NCBI RefSeq assembly: GCF_014490575.1
Contig: NZ_CP061033.1
Span: 248,001 to 312,000, forward strand
Source of the DNA: Corynebacterium zhongnanshanii
GTDB lineage: Bacteria; Actinomycetota; Actinomycetes; Mycobacteriales; Mycobacteriaceae
Direction: 5' to 3'
Length of the DNA stretch: 64,000 nucleotides
Part shown: positions 17,560 through 26,072 of the stretch, piece by piece
Layout: the number at the start of each line of letters is the position of its first letter
How positions within the stretch are numbered: position 1 is the first letter of the stretch
Made by a program: the position numbers and the translations under genes
The notes under the pieces: model-generated
Told to the model about the DNA's origin: nothing
Databases searched by the model: none
The model's input: the letters and a program-made list of their open reading frames with translations, nothing else

Positions 17560-17714
17560 TGTGGATAACTAGGTGTTTTCTGGGGGAAATTAGCCGCCTT
17601 GTGGACGTTGTGGATAACTCTGTGGGTTTTGAGTGCTGTTCTGTGGATAACTCTGTGAGTAACCAGGTTTTGCTGTGGAAAACTTTGGCTTTGTGGTGGG
17701 GAGGTTGTGGATAA
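17560..17714 (+). promoter_or_regulatory. Array of DnaA boxes with helical spacing
   Basis: Four perfect TGTGGATAA boxes begin at 17560, 17609, 17642 and 17706, and a one-mismatch box TGTGGAAAA begins at 17674. All share one orientation. The last four are 33, 32 and 32 bases apart, close to three helical turns, and the first interval is 49. The array lies 54-208 bases upstream of the nuclease-like gene start. It could be a DnaA-titrating locus, a DnaA-regulated promoter or a remnant replication origin. Confidence 0.7.
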
Positions 17715-17812
17715 CTCCAGGCTGTCGGGCGTGCAGTTACCAGGGCTGTGCCTGGCGCACCTGGACTGCTGGGGCACCAGGCGCACCAGCTGCATCCGGC
17801 GCACTTGCCCAA

Positions 17813-17874
17813 CAAATTGTTCGACCAAAACGCCATTTTTGGGGCAAAAAATGGCGTTTTGGTCGAACAATTTG
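17813..17874. repeat. 62-64 nt palindromic repeat, copy 2 (perfect)
   Basis: A perfect 28-bp stem from CAAATTGTTCGACC to GGTCGAACAATTTG with an inner block CGCCATTTTT/AAAAATGGCG and loop GGGGCA. This is the best preserved of three copies and lies downstream of the SDR gene. Confidence 0.9.
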
Positions 17875-17877
17875 GAT

Positions 17878-17909
17878 CTCCTGTTCCTCAGGGGCCTGAG
17901 GAACAGGAG
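17878..17909 (-). terminator. Perfect 15-bp hairpin downstream of the SDR gene
   Basis: CTCCTGTTCCTCAGG pairs exactly with CCTGAGGAACAGGAG across GG. It is 9 bases after the SDR stop and 3 bases from palindrome copy 2, so SDR transcripts would meet two strong hairpins in succession. Confidence 0.65.
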
Positions 17910-17918
17910 ATGCCTGAG

Positions 17919-18812
17919 CTAGGAGAGGCCGTGCACCTTGTTGAGCAGCCAGTGCGTGGTCTCCAGAGGAAGCACCCGCGACAGCGGGAAAATCAGACCA
18001 GCCTTTGAGCCTGCGGCATAGAGCGGCCGCGGCGCATCATCCAGAACTGCCTTCATGATCTCCTCAGCGACGCGCTCCGAGGAGATACCCGCAGCCTCAT
18101 TGGCGTCCAACTTGTTCAGCATCGTGCTGAACTCAGCTCCATACGGCCCCTGAAGATCCACATATTTAGTCCGCCTCTGGGAAAGCCCCGTATTGATCGA
18201 GCCGGGTTCCACCACGGACACCCCAATTCCAAAAGGCCGCACCTCGCGGCGCAGAGAAAAACCAAACCCCTTGATGGCCGCCTTCGAGGCCACGTAGCTG
18301 GAGCGAAATGCAAGCGGAAAACTCCCCAGCATCGAACCGACCATCACCACGCGGCCGCGACCCGCCGCACGCATGGATGGCAAAAGCTTCTGAGTGAGCT
18401 CCACCTGCCCCTGCACGTTGATCTGAAACAGCCGCTCCAGCGCATCGCGGGGAAGCTCCTCGAACGGGCCGGACTGAGACTCGCCTGCGTTGTTCACCAG
18501 CACCGCAGGGGCGTCACCGTGAGCGTGAATATCTTCGACGCAGGCCTCGATGCTGTCCGGATCACTCAAATCAAGTGCCACGTAGTGCACTCCAGGGTGC
18601 CGGTCAGACACGGAGTCTGGGTTTCGGGAGGTGCCGATGACATGGAAGCCGGCGTCGGATAAGGAAGAGGCGGCAGCTTTGCCGATGCCCGATGTTGCCC
18701 CGGTGACCACCGCGACGCGGCGGCCGGTGCGGTCGGGGGCGGGCGCGACGGAGGGGAGCGCGGGGCTGCGGAGGATTGGGCTGAGAGTTCGGGAGAATGG
18801 AAGTTTTGTCAT
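17919..18812 (-). CDS. Short-chain dehydrogenase/reductase
   Basis: A 297-residue classical SDR oxidoreductase with the NAD(P) fingerprint TGATSGIG near residue 35 and the NNAG segment (VLVNNAGES). The catalytic serine lies in VMVGSMLGSF and the Tyr-Lys pair in SSYVASKAAIKG. A C-terminal extension (LIFPLSRVLPLETTHWLLNKV) is hydrophobic and could bind membrane or lipid substrate. The ATG at 18812 is chosen because the open frame above it runs into palindrome copy 3. A ~30-residue proline-rich segment precedes the Rossmann fold. Substrate unknown. It is flanked by palindromes on both sides, suggesting a mobile or recently shuffled patch. Confidence 0.85.
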   Translation of the reverse strand: MTKLPFSRTLSPILRSPALPSVAPAPDRTGRRVAVVTGATSGIGKAAASSLSDAGFHVIGTSRNPDSVSDRHPGVHYVALDLSDPDSIEACVEDIHAHGDAPAVLVNNAGESQSGPFEELPRDALERLFQINVQGQVELTQKLLPSMRAAGRGRVVMVGSMLGSFPLAFRSSYVASKAAIKGFGFSLRREVRPFGIGVSVVEPGSINTGLSQRRTKYVDLQGPYGAEFSTMLNKLDANEAAGISSERVAEEIMKAVLDDAPRPLYAAGSKAGLIFPLSRVLPLETTHWLLNKVHGLS

Positions 18813-18880
18813 GGACACTATTGTGGCGCATGGAGGTGGGGCTGGGGCGGAGTTGGGAAAACTTCCAGGCCGCCCCACAC

Positions 18881-18944
18881 ACAAAATGTTCGATCAAAAC
18901 GCCAGTTTTTGGGCGAAAAATGGCGTTTTGATCGAACAATTTGT
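18881..18944. repeat. 62-64 nt palindromic repeat, copy 3
   Basis: ACAAAATGTTCGATCAAAAC pairs with GTTTTGATCGAACAATTTGT, with inner CGCCA/TGGCG. The C-to-T change in TTCGATC is matched by an A on the other arm, a compensatory change that supports selection on, or copying of, the folded or palindromic form. It lies upstream of the SDR gene. Confidence 0.88.
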
Positions 18945-19100
18945 AGGGAGGTGTGTAGGGAAAAGGGAGGGCAGGGGGGATGGAGCGGAGGTGGTCTTGC
19001 GGGAGGTCTACGGAAGTGAGGTCGAACACTATAGAATTGGACGCGGTGACCGCGCAGGACACACCGCGCACCCACACAACTACATACGCCGCTATGAGCT

Positions 19101-19266
19101 GCGGTGGGAGAGGGCCGGCCCGCGCCGGCCGCCGACGGAGCAACAACCCTTCAGACACTCTCAGGCACCCGTACCGCCACAGTCAGGCACCTCTGGAAAG
19201 CGCTTTCGGCAGTCGTAGGTCGAAAAGCCACCGAAGGAGCAAAACTCTCAGGTACCAGCGACAGAG
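19101..19266 (+). ncRNA. Tandem glycine riboswitch (gcvT motif)
   Basis: Two aptamers lie in series. Aptamer 1 (19101-19177) is closed by GCGGT/ACCGC and contains GGGAGAG, GCCGACGGAGCAA and CTCTCAGGCACC. Aptamer 2 (19191-19266) is closed by CTCTG/CAGAG and contains GCCACCGAAGGAGCAA and CTCTCAGGTACC. The linker is ~13 bases. This two-aptamer layout with the GGAGCAA and CTCTCAGG cores is diagnostic of the glycine riboswitch. It should switch on gcvP and probably gcvT when glycine is abundant. Confidence 0.93.
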
Positions 19267-19325
19267 CGAGGGGATGGACCTACCTTGAACAACCCAAGAA
19301 CAACCCACAACTCTAAGGCGTAATT

Positions 19326-22244
19326 ATGGCAACATCTCACGACGAGTTCACGAACCGACACATTGGCCCGAACCCCGCAGATACCCAGGAGATCCTGAAT
19401 TTCCTGGGCTACGAATCCTCCCAGGCGCTCGCGGAGGCCGCGCTCCCCGATTCCATTAAGCAGTCCGCTCCGATCGGCTTGCCGGACGCCTTGGATGAGA
19501 CCGAGACGCTGGCCGCGTTGCGCGCTTTCGCGGATAAGAATGTGCAGAAGAAGCAGCTGATTGGCGCTGGTTACTACGACACCGTCACCCCGGCCGTGAT
19601 TCGCCGCAACGTGGTGGAGAACCCGGGCTGGTACACCGCGTACACCCCGTATCAGCCGGAGATTTCCCAGGGCCGTCTGGAGGCTCTGCTGAATTTCCAG
19701 ACCATGATTCAGGATCTGACGGGCCTGCCGATCGCGGGTGCGTCCTTGTTGGATGAGGCGACTGCGGTGGCTGAGGCTGTGCAGTTGATGGCTCGCGGCA
19801 ACGCGAAGGCGTTTAAGAATGGTGGCGTGGTGCTGCTGGATTCCGCGTTGCATCAGCAGTCCATCACGGTGACGTTGGCGAGGGCTGAGGCTGCGGGAAT
19901 TGCGGTCGAGGTTGCTGATTTTTCTGATGACGACGCCAACACCTCTCGTTCCTTCGCGGATCACGACAATCTGGTGGGTGTGGTGCTGTCCAACCCTGGT
20001 TCGACCGGCCGGGTTCGTGATCTGAAGCCTGTGATTGCGGCGGCGAAGGAGGCCGGCGCGTTGGTGACGGTGGCTGCTGACCTGTTGGCATCGGTTCTGG
20101 TGACGTCTCCGGGTGAGGCTGGGGCAGATATTGCTGTGGGTTCTGCGCAGCGCTTTGGTGTGCCACTGTTCTTTGGTGGTCCTCACGCGGGCTTCATTTC
20201 GTGTACGGAGGCGTTGCAGCGTAAGTTGCCGGGCCGCATTGTGGGTGTGTCTGTGGATGCGGAGGGTGCTCCTGCGTATCGTCTGGCGCTGCAGACCCGT
20301 GAGCAGCACATTCGGCGCGATAAGGCAACGTCCAATATTTGTACGGCTCAGGCGCTGTTGGCTGTGGTCGCTGGTTTTTATGCGGTGTGGCATGGTCCTC
20401 GTGGCTTGCGGGAGATCGCCACGGCGGTGCATGGTCGCGCGGTGGCATTGGCTGTGGCATTGTCTGAGGCTGGTCTGACCGTGGCGCACGATACCTTCTT
20501 CGATACGGTCACGGTGCGCCATGACAGCGTGGACGAGGTGCTCACCCGAGCCGCGGACGCTGGCTTCAACCTGCGCCGCGTGAATGACGAGTTCGTGGGT
20601 GTGTCCGTGGGCGAGTCCACCACGGACCAGGACACCGCAGAGCTCGTGGAGATCCTGTCCGGCACCTCCGCACGCATTAACACCGCGGACTTTACCGCGG
20701 ACAACGGCCCGCTGGCGGAGGCTGGTGTGCTGCGCGAGGATGAGATCCTCACGCACCCGATCTTTAACAGCATCACCTCCGAAACGCAGATGATGAGGTA
20801 CCTGCGGAAGCTCGCGGATCGCGATCTGGCCCTGGACCGCACGATGATCCCGCTGGGTTCCTGCACGATGAAGCTCAACGCAGCGGTGTCCATGGAGCCG
20901 ATCACCTGGCCAGGCTTTGCGGGCATCCACCCTCATGTTCCGGCCGAGCAGGCGCAGGGTTGGCTGGAGTTGATCGCTGACCTGGAGGAACGTCTGGCGA
21001 AGATCACCGGTTATGCGAAGGTGTCTGTCCAGCCGAACGCTGGTTCTCAGGGTGAGTTCGCCGGCCTGCTGGCTATTGCCCGCTACCACCAGTCCCGCGG
21101 GGATGACGAGCGCAACCTGATTCTGATCCCGGCCTCCGCCCACGGTACGAATGCGGCGAGTGCCGCGTTGGCCGGCCTGAAGGTGGTTGCGGTGAAGAAT
21201 GCCGAGGACGGCTCCATCGACGTGGACGATCTGGATGCGAAGATCGCCAAGCACGGCGAGAACATCGCCGGCATCATGATCACCTACCCGTCCACGCATG
21301 GCGTGTTCGAGGAGCAGGTCCGCGAGGTGTGCTCGAAGGTGCACGCCGCAGGCGGACAGGTGTACATCGACGGCGCGAACCTGAACGCCCTGGTGGGATT
21401 GGCCCAGCCAGGCGAGTTCGGCGGAGACGTCTCCCACCTGAATCTGCACAAGACATTCACGATTCCTCACGGTGGCGGAGGCCCAGGCGTCGGCCCTGTA
21501 TGCGTGGCTGAGCACCTGATTCCGTTCCTGCCCACAGACGCGCGGGAGGATATTCACGACGACGCCCACGGCGCGGCAACGGGACAGCCCGTGTCGGCGT
21601 CGGCGTATGGTTCGGCCGGCGTGCTGCCGATCACCTGGTCCTACATCGCATTGATGGGCGACGAGGGATTGACCGAGGCGTCCCGCATGGCACTCGTGAA
21701 CGCCAACTACGTGTCCCGCAAGCTGGAGGAGTACTACCCAACGCTGTACACGGGCGAGACCGGCCTGGTTGCCCACGAGTGCATCTTGGATCTGCGAGAG
21801 CTGACGAAGGCCTCCGGCATCACCGCCGAGGATGTCTCCAAGCGCCTGATGGACTACGGTTTCCACGCTCCCACCTTGGCGTTCCCTGTTCCGGGCACGC
21901 TGATGGTGGAGCCAACCGAGTCCGAGGACAAGGCCGAGCTGGATCGCTTTATTGAGGCGATGGTGTCCATCCACGGCGAGATCCAGGAGGTCATTGATGG
22001 CGCGGTTGCGGCTGAGGATTCGGTTCTGCGCCACGCGCCGTTTACTGCACACTCGGTGATCCGGGGTGATTTCGACGAGGCTGTGTCTGGCGGAAAGTTC
22101 ACTCGCGAGCAGGCCGCGTTCCCTGTGCCGTCCTTGCGCGTGGACAAGTACTTCGCGCCGGTGCGCCGCATCGATGGCGCCTATGGTGACCGTAATTTGG
22201 TGTGCTCCTGCCCGCCGATTGAGGACATCGCGGAGAACCTGTAG
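19326..22244 (+). CDS. gcvP: Glycine dehydrogenase (decarboxylating), P-protein
   Basis: A 972-residue single-chain P-protein of the glycine cleavage system. It decarboxylates glycine and passes the aminomethyl group to lipoylated GcvH. The N-terminal half begins with [21 protein letters not shown], the usual P-protein opening. The C-terminal half carries [11 protein letters not shown] and the PLP lysine, Lys709 in [18 protein letters not shown]. The length matches the fused bacterial form. It is preceded by the glycine riboswitch and followed by gcvT 112 bases later. The ribosome binding site is only moderate (AAGGCG). C. glutamicum is generally described as lacking this cleavage system, so its presence helps narrow the lineage. 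Confidence 0.97.
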   Translation: MATSHDEFTNRHIGPNPADTQEILNFLGYESSQALAEAALPDSIKQSAPIGLPDALDETETLAALRAFADKNVQKKQLIGAGYYDTVTPAVIRRNVVENPGWYTAYTPYQPEISQGRLEALLNFQTMIQDLTGLPIAGASLLDEATAVAEAVQLMARGNAKAFKNGGVVLLDSALHQQSITVTLARAEAAGIAVEVADFSDDDANTSRSFADHDNLVGVVLSNPGSTGRVRDLKPVIAAAKEAGALVTVAADLLASVLVTSPGEAGADIAVGSAQRFGVPLFFGGPHAGFISCTEALQRKLPGRIVGVSVDAEGAPAYRLALQTREQHIRRDKATSNICTAQALLAVVAGFYAVWHGPRGLREIATAVHGRAVALAVALSEAGLTVAHDTFFDTVTVRHDSVDEVLTRAADAGFNLRRVNDEFVGVSVGESTTDQDTAELVEILSGTSARINTADFTADNGPLAEAGVLREDEILTHPIFNSITSETQMMRYLRKLADRDLALDRTMIPLGSCTMKLNAAVSMEPITWPGFAGIHPHVPAEQAQGWLELIADLEERLAKITGYAKVSVQPNAGSQGEFAGLLAIARYHQSRGDDERNLILIPASAHGTNAASAALAGLKVVAVKNAEDGSIDVDDLDAKIAKHGENIAGIMITYPSTHGVFEEQVREVCSKVHAAGGQVYIDGANLNALVGLAQPGEFGGDVSHLNLHKTFTIPHGGGGPGVGPVCVAEHLIPFLPTDAREDIHDDAHGAATGQPVSASAYGSAGVLPITWSYIALMGDEGLTEASRMALVNANYVSRKLEEYYPTLYTGETGLVAHECILDLRELTKASGITAEDVSKRLMDYGFHAPTLAFPVPGTLMVEPTESEDKAELDRFIEAMVSIHGEIQEVIDGAVAAEDSVLRHAPFTAHSVIRGDFDEAVSGGKFTREQAAFPVPSLRVDKYFAPVRRIDGAYGDRNLVCSCPPIEDIAENL

Positions 22245-22302
22245 GGGCTGGCGGGCCTTCATAATGGGGGCTTAAGAATAAGGACTAAGAAAACTAGTAA
22301 CG

Positions 22303-22346
22303 CTAGGAAGCCTAGGAAGCCTAGGACACTAGGAAGCCTAAGAACA
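22303..22346 (+). repeat. 9-bp tandem repeats between gcvP and gcvT
   Basis: CTAGGAAGC at 22303, 22312 and 22329, with variants CTAGGACA (22321) and CTAAGAACA (22338). The whole gap is bounded by CTTAAG on each side (22271 and 22347). There is no terminator-like hairpin, so read-through from gcvP is likely. Confidence 0.6.
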
Positions 22347-22356
22347 CTTAAGGAGC

Positions 22357-23547
22357 ATGATGAGCAAGGACATCAAACACACTGCCCTGCATGGTGTGCA
22401 CGAAAAGCTGGGCGCACGTTTCACCGACTTCGGCGGCTGGGACATGCCGTTGAAGTACACCTCTGAGCTGGATGAGCATCACGCGGTGCGCAAGAACGTG
22501 GGCGTGTTCGACCTATCCCATATGGGAGAGGTGCGCGTGACCGGGCCGGAGGCTGCGGAGTTTTTGGATCACGCGCTGATCTCGCGCTTGTCCGCCGTGC
22601 CGGTGGGTAAGGCGAAGTACTCCATGATTTGCGAGAGCGATGGCGGGATCATCGACGACCTGATTACCTACCACCTGGCCGAGAACGAGTTCCTGGTGGT
22701 GCCGAACGCCGGGAACGTGGCCCCTGTGGTCCGGGCTCTGAACGAGCGCACGGTCAGCTTCGACGTGACCGTGAACAACGAGTCCGATGACACCACGATG
22801 GTGGCCGTCCAAGGCCCGAAGGCCACGGAGGTAATGAAGGAGGTCGTGGACAATGTCACCGATGCTCCCGAGGCATCCGGCGCGGGCACGACCGTGAACG
22901 ACGCCATCGATGGGCTAGGCTACTACGCCGCCTTCCAGGGAATTGTTGCTGGTCAGCCGGCGATTGTGGCCCGCACGGGCTACACCGGTGAGGACGGCTT
23001 TGAGATCATCGTGGCCAACGACGCCGCTGAGGTGGTGTGGGAGACCGTGATGACCGTGGCGGATCGCCTGGGTGGCCTGCCATGCGGCCTGGTTTGCCGC
23101 GATACGCTGCGCCTGGAGGCCGGCATGCCGCTGTACGGCAACGAGCTGTCCTTGGATCTCACGCCGGTGGATGCCGGTCTGGGCGTGCTGGCTGCGACGA
23201 AGTCGAAGGATAAGTTCGTGGGTCGCGACGCGATCGTGGCTGCCAAGGAAGAGGGCACGAAGCAGACGCTGGTGGGCCTGGTGGGCGAGGGTCGCCGCGC
23301 CGCTCGCGGTGGCTACGAGGTCTTCGCCGCGGGCGAGGATGGCAACCCTGGCGAGTTCTCCATCGGCCATGTGACCTCGGGGGCGTTGTCACCGACGCTG
23401 GGGCACCCTGTTGCGTTGGCGTATGTGTCGAAGGAGGCTGCTGAGTCCGCCACGGCGTCCGAGGGTGCGACCGTGGAGGTCGACATCCGCGGCAAGCGTT
23501 TCCCGTACCGCGTGGTGGCGTTGCCGTTCTACAAGCGGGAGCGCTAA
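22357..23547 (+). CDS. gcvT: Aminomethyltransferase, T-protein
   Basis: A 396-residue T-protein that transfers the methylene group from aminomethyl-lipoyl GcvH to tetrahydrofolate and releases ammonia. Diagnostic parts are the N-terminal TALHGVHEKLGARFTDFGGW, the folate-site region GVFDLSHMGEVRVTG, ARTGYTGEDGFEI, and CRDTLRLEAGMPLYGNEL. Two adjacent ATG codons (22357 and 22360) follow AAGGAG. The second could be used, leaving 395 residues. It lies downstream of gcvP without a visible terminator and before gcvH. Confidence 0.95.
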   Translation: MMSKDIKHTALHGVHEKLGARFTDFGGWDMPLKYTSELDEHHAVRKNVGVFDLSHMGEVRVTGPEAAEFLDHALISRLSAVPVGKAKYSMICESDGGIIDDLITYHLAENEFLVVPNAGNVAPVVRALNERTVSFDVTVNNESDDTTMVAVQGPKATEVMKEVVDNVTDAPEASGAGTTVNDAIDGLGYYAAFQGIVAGQPAIVARTGYTGEDGFEIIVANDAAEVVWETVMTVADRLGGLPCGLVCRDTLRLEAGMPLYGNELSLDLTPVDAGLGVLAATKSKDKFVGRDAIVAAKEEGTKQTLVGLVGEGRRAARGGYEVFAAGEDGNPGEFSIGHVTSGALSPTLGHPVALAYVSKEAAESATASEGATVEVDIRGKRFPYRVVALPFYKRER

Positions 23548-23633
23548 AGCCCACTGCGGCCACACACTCACACCGACGTGAACACCCACGCGCCGCCGCC
23601 GGTGCGTGGTGTAATCTGATCAACCGAAAACAC

Positions 23634-23656
23634 CTGCTCAACGTTTCGTTGAGCAG
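23634..23656 (+). promoter_or_regulatory. Perfect 10-bp hairpin in the gcvH leader
   Basis: CTGCTCAACG pairs with CGTTGAGCAG across TTT. It begins 87 bases after the gcvT stop and ends 23 bases before the gcvH start. There is no T-run, so a processing site, attenuator or operator is as likely as a terminator. Confidence 0.5.
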
Positions 23657-23679
23657 CTTCCACACAAGAGGAGAAGACT

Positions 23680-24063
23680 ATGTCCGCACTGCCACAAGAT
23701 TTCCTGTACTCCGAAGAGCACGAGTGGGTCAACACCAACGCCGTGGAGGAGGGTGCCACCGTGCGCGTGGGCATCACCCACATCGCTACCGAGGCTCTGG
23801 GCGAGATCGTGTTCGTCGAGCTGCCTGAGGTGGGCTCTGAGGTTGAGGCCGGCGAGGCTTTTGGCGAGGTGGAGTCCACCAAGTCCGTGTCCGACATCTA
23901 CGCTCCCGTGTCCGGCGAGGTCGTGGCCATCAACGAGGCGTTGGAGGATAACGCTGGTCTGGTGAACGAGGATCCTTACGGCGAGGGTTGGCTGTACGAG
24001 GTGAAGGTCACCGAGTCCGGCGATCTGATGGACGCGGAGGCCTACGCCGAGGCGAATGAGTAA
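23680..24063 (+). CDS. gcvH: Glycine cleavage system H-protein
   Basis: A 127-residue lipoyl carrier that shuttles the aminomethyl intermediate between GcvP, GcvT and the lipoamide dehydrogenase. The lipoylated lysine is Lys68 in [30 protein letters not shown] and the C-terminal [14 protein letters not shown] are family signatures. GAGGAG precedes the start. It is the last gene of the gcvPTH series, and lipB/lipA are not in the window. Confidence 0.96.
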   Translation: MSALPQDFLYSEEHEWVNTNAVEEGATVRVGITHIATEALGEIVFVELPEVGSEVEAGEAFGEVESTKSVSDIYAPVSGEVVAINEALEDNAGLVNEDPYGEGWLYEVKVTESGDLMDAEAYAEANE

Positions 24064-24131
24064 CAGCCTGTTGTGAGTCCGTGTGTTTGCCCCGCGCTGG
24101 TGTTGTAGGGGCAGCACGGTATCCTAACACC

Positions 24132-26051
24132 ATGACTTCACCTGTTGTGGCCCTGTTGTTGGGGCTTGTCCTTGTAGCTGCTGCCGTGTGGCTGTTGCTC
24201 AGGCAGCGTTCACAAGGTGGAGGCGGTGATTCTTCGTCCTTTATACCGACGCCCACCAGCGAGCGTTCGCACAGCTCGCGGGGGACAGAGCGGGCCTCGG
24301 ATGATCCGGCTGCGGCTGCCCGCCACGACGGCACGGCGGCTTCCCGCCACAGCGGAAAGCCCAGCGCTGGTTCCGCGGGAGAGTCCGGTTCTGATGCGGC
24401 GCCGCAGGAGGAGTACTTGGGGTTGGAGCCCGAGGTAGCTCCCACTGAGGAGATGGAGGGGATTATCGAGAACACCCCTGCTGGGGTGTTGGAGATCGAC
24501 CGGTCTGCTGAGCGTGAGGCGGCGTCGGCGTCGAAAAATTTTGATGTGCTGTCCGGGGGACGGCGCAAACGCCGCGCGTGGGCGCAGGCGCATGAGTGCG
24601 AATACGTCAAGACGGACGCCCACGTGGCCGATGACTGGCCACAGTTGGTGCTGGGCCGGGTGGAGCAGGAGAGTGGAGAGACCCCAGTTCTCCGGGACGT
24701 CGTCAGTGGTTTCTTCCGCGGCTACCCCGTCATCATTGGGGATGTGAATCGCTCGACGGTGTTGGCCATGCGCCGCGCGGAGCCGAGCCCCGCGCACGTG
24801 GTGTACACGGTGCACGGGGAACTGCCTCACGGGCTGCGCCGCGCAGAGCGGTGCGACCACGACCCCTACTTCGCCTTTACCAATGACATCCGTGCCCTGG
24901 ACCGGATGCTGGACGATCGAGTTTTGGACGGCCTGGCGGCGTTGTCCCAGGTGGCAGACCATATTGAATGGGAAGGCCGCTGGCTGTATGTGCGCATTTC
25001 CCGCAAATTGGACACCAGTGTGTGGGACCAGATTTTGCCTCATCAGTTCCACATGGCGAATGCGGCGATGGTGCTACCGCCGATGTACTCTAACGTGCCT
25101 CTCGAGTTTGAGCGGGCGGATCCCACGCGGGCTGTTCCGGGGAGTGAGTGGAGCATTCCCACGGCGCGGGACTCTCGCTTCGAGTTGCCTGATGCTGCGG
25201 CAGAGGATGCCGCAGCAGGGGAGGCAGAGGCTGAGACGTGCTCCGAGACCGGCTCCGAGGTAGTGGCCGAGACTGGCGCCGAATCCAGAAGCGACGCGGC
25301 AGCGAACACCGCTGACGGTGCGGCTCAGAACCGTCCCGGTTACCTGCGGGCGGTGCCGGACGCTGGAGCGAACAGTGCACACGCTGACCGTTCCGGCGCG
25401 TCCGCCGATCGCTCCGGGGCTGTTGATGATGAGGTCGGCGGCGATCAGGCCGGCAGTGGTGAGACCGGTCAGGACGCCGACGAGTCAGACCCGGCGGGCT
25501 CGACTGCCTCGACTGACTCGGCCGGCGCAGCTCACACCAGCGTGCCCGACCCCCACAACCCGGACATCACCCGGCCCGCAGCCAAGGTGGTATTCCCCAC
25601 GCGAGCCCGCTCCCGCACCGAAGGGGACATGGAGGACTACTCCGCCAGCCACCTGACGGAAGAGACCCACACCCTCCCGAAGCTCGGGGAGGACCCCGAT
25701 CACATCAGCCCGTCGACCGCCCAGCGCCCGCACGTACTCCGTGCGGACGCGGGCACGAAGGCCACCATCTTCGATGACGTGGACGAACCCGACGTCGATT
25801 ATGTAGAGCCGGAGTTCGATCGCCCGGGTGAGGAAGCGGGCGGCGCGGCGGCGTCGGGACCACGGGATGAGGAACCCCGTGACGAGATGACACAGGCGGA
25901 TGTGCTGGCGAGTCGGCGTCGGGAGAAAAATACGGGCAAGCACCGCGCACCGGACGCGCGGCATGCCCGCCCGGAGCCGATCGAGCCGGTGGAGATCGAG
26001 ACGGTCGACGCGGAAATCGTGGACATTAACCACAACAAGAACAACTTCTAA
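24132..26051 (+). CDS. Membrane-anchored hypothetical protein with long acidic tail
   Basis: A 639-residue protein, not recognised. One N-terminal membrane helix (VVALLLGLVLVAAAVWLLL, residues ~4-22) is followed by a low-complexity linker. A folded region of ~200 residues (roughly 150-330) runs from KNFDVLSGGRRKRRAWAQAH to WDQILPHQFHMANAAMVLPP. The last ~300 residues are rich in Ala, Asp, Glu and Gly with tandem Ala-Glu-Thr-Gly-type phrases and are probably disordered. The ATG at 24132 is chosen because the membrane helix starts directly after it. Only 21 bases separate it from pyrE, so the two may be cotranscribed. Probably cytosolic-facing given the basic residues after the helix. Confidence 0.7.
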   Translation: MTSPVVALLLGLVLVAAAVWLLLRQRSQGGGGDSSSFIPTPTSERSHSSRGTERASDDPAAAARHDGTAASRHSGKPSAGSAGESGSDAAPQEEYLGLEPEVAPTEEMEGIIENTPAGVLEIDRSAEREAASASKNFDVLSGGRRKRRAWAQAHECEYVKTDAHVADDWPQLVLGRVEQESGETPVLRDVVSGFFRGYPVIIGDVNRSTVLAMRRAEPSPAHVVYTVHGELPHGLRRAERCDHDPYFAFTNDIRALDRMLDDRVLDGLAALSQVADHIEWEGRWLYVRISRKLDTSVWDQILPHQFHMANAAMVLPPMYSNVPLEFERADPTRAVPGSEWSIPTARDSRFELPDAAAEDAAAGEAEAETCSETGSEVVAETGAESRSDAAANTADGAAQNRPGYLRAVPDAGANSAHADRSGASADRSGAVDDEVGGDQAGSGETGQDADESDPAGSTASTDSAGAAHTSVPDPHNPDITRPAAKVVFPTRARSRTEGDMEDYSASHLTEETHTLPKLGEDPDHISPSTAQRPHVLRADAGTKATIFDDVDEPDVDYVEPEFDRPGEEAGGAAASGPRDEEPRDEMTQADVLASRRREKNTGKHRAPDARHARPEPIEPVEIETVDAEIVDINHNKNNF

Positions 26052-26072
26052 ACACAACCCATAAGGACAATC

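Larger units (their letters stand above)
17507..17918. other. 412-base intergenic region with DnaA boxes and two hairpins
   Basis: No coding function is evident. From left to right it holds a 24-base element shared with 862-885 (17547-17570), the DnaA-box array (17560-17714), palindrome copy 2 (17813-17874) and a 15-bp perfect hairpin (17878-17909). Each is listed separately. Confidence 0.7.
18813..19325. other. 513-base intergenic region upstream of gcvP
   Basis: The region contains palindrome copy 3 (18881-18944), a possible -10 hexamer TATAGA (19030-19035) and the tandem glycine riboswitch (19101-19266). The last 59 bases form the linker to gcvP with AAGGCG as ribosome binding site. No gene is seen. 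Confidence 0.75.

Noticed and set aside
17507-17836. N-terminal extension of the nuclease-like gene back to an ATG inside palindrome copy 2
   Set aside because: The extra ~110 residues would be encoded by the DnaA-box array and palindrome, giving low-complexity sequence. A start at 17506 is more plausible.
16153-18945. Insertion sequence or transposon bounded by the three palindromes
   Set aside because: No transposase gene, no target-site duplication and no matching terminal inverted repeats around the enclosed genes could be seen.
19248-22262. A very long minus-strand open frame (over 1000 codons) opposite gcvP
   Set aside because: It mirrors the codon structure of the strongly supported gcvP gene, has no recognisable domain and is the usual high-GC antisense shadow.
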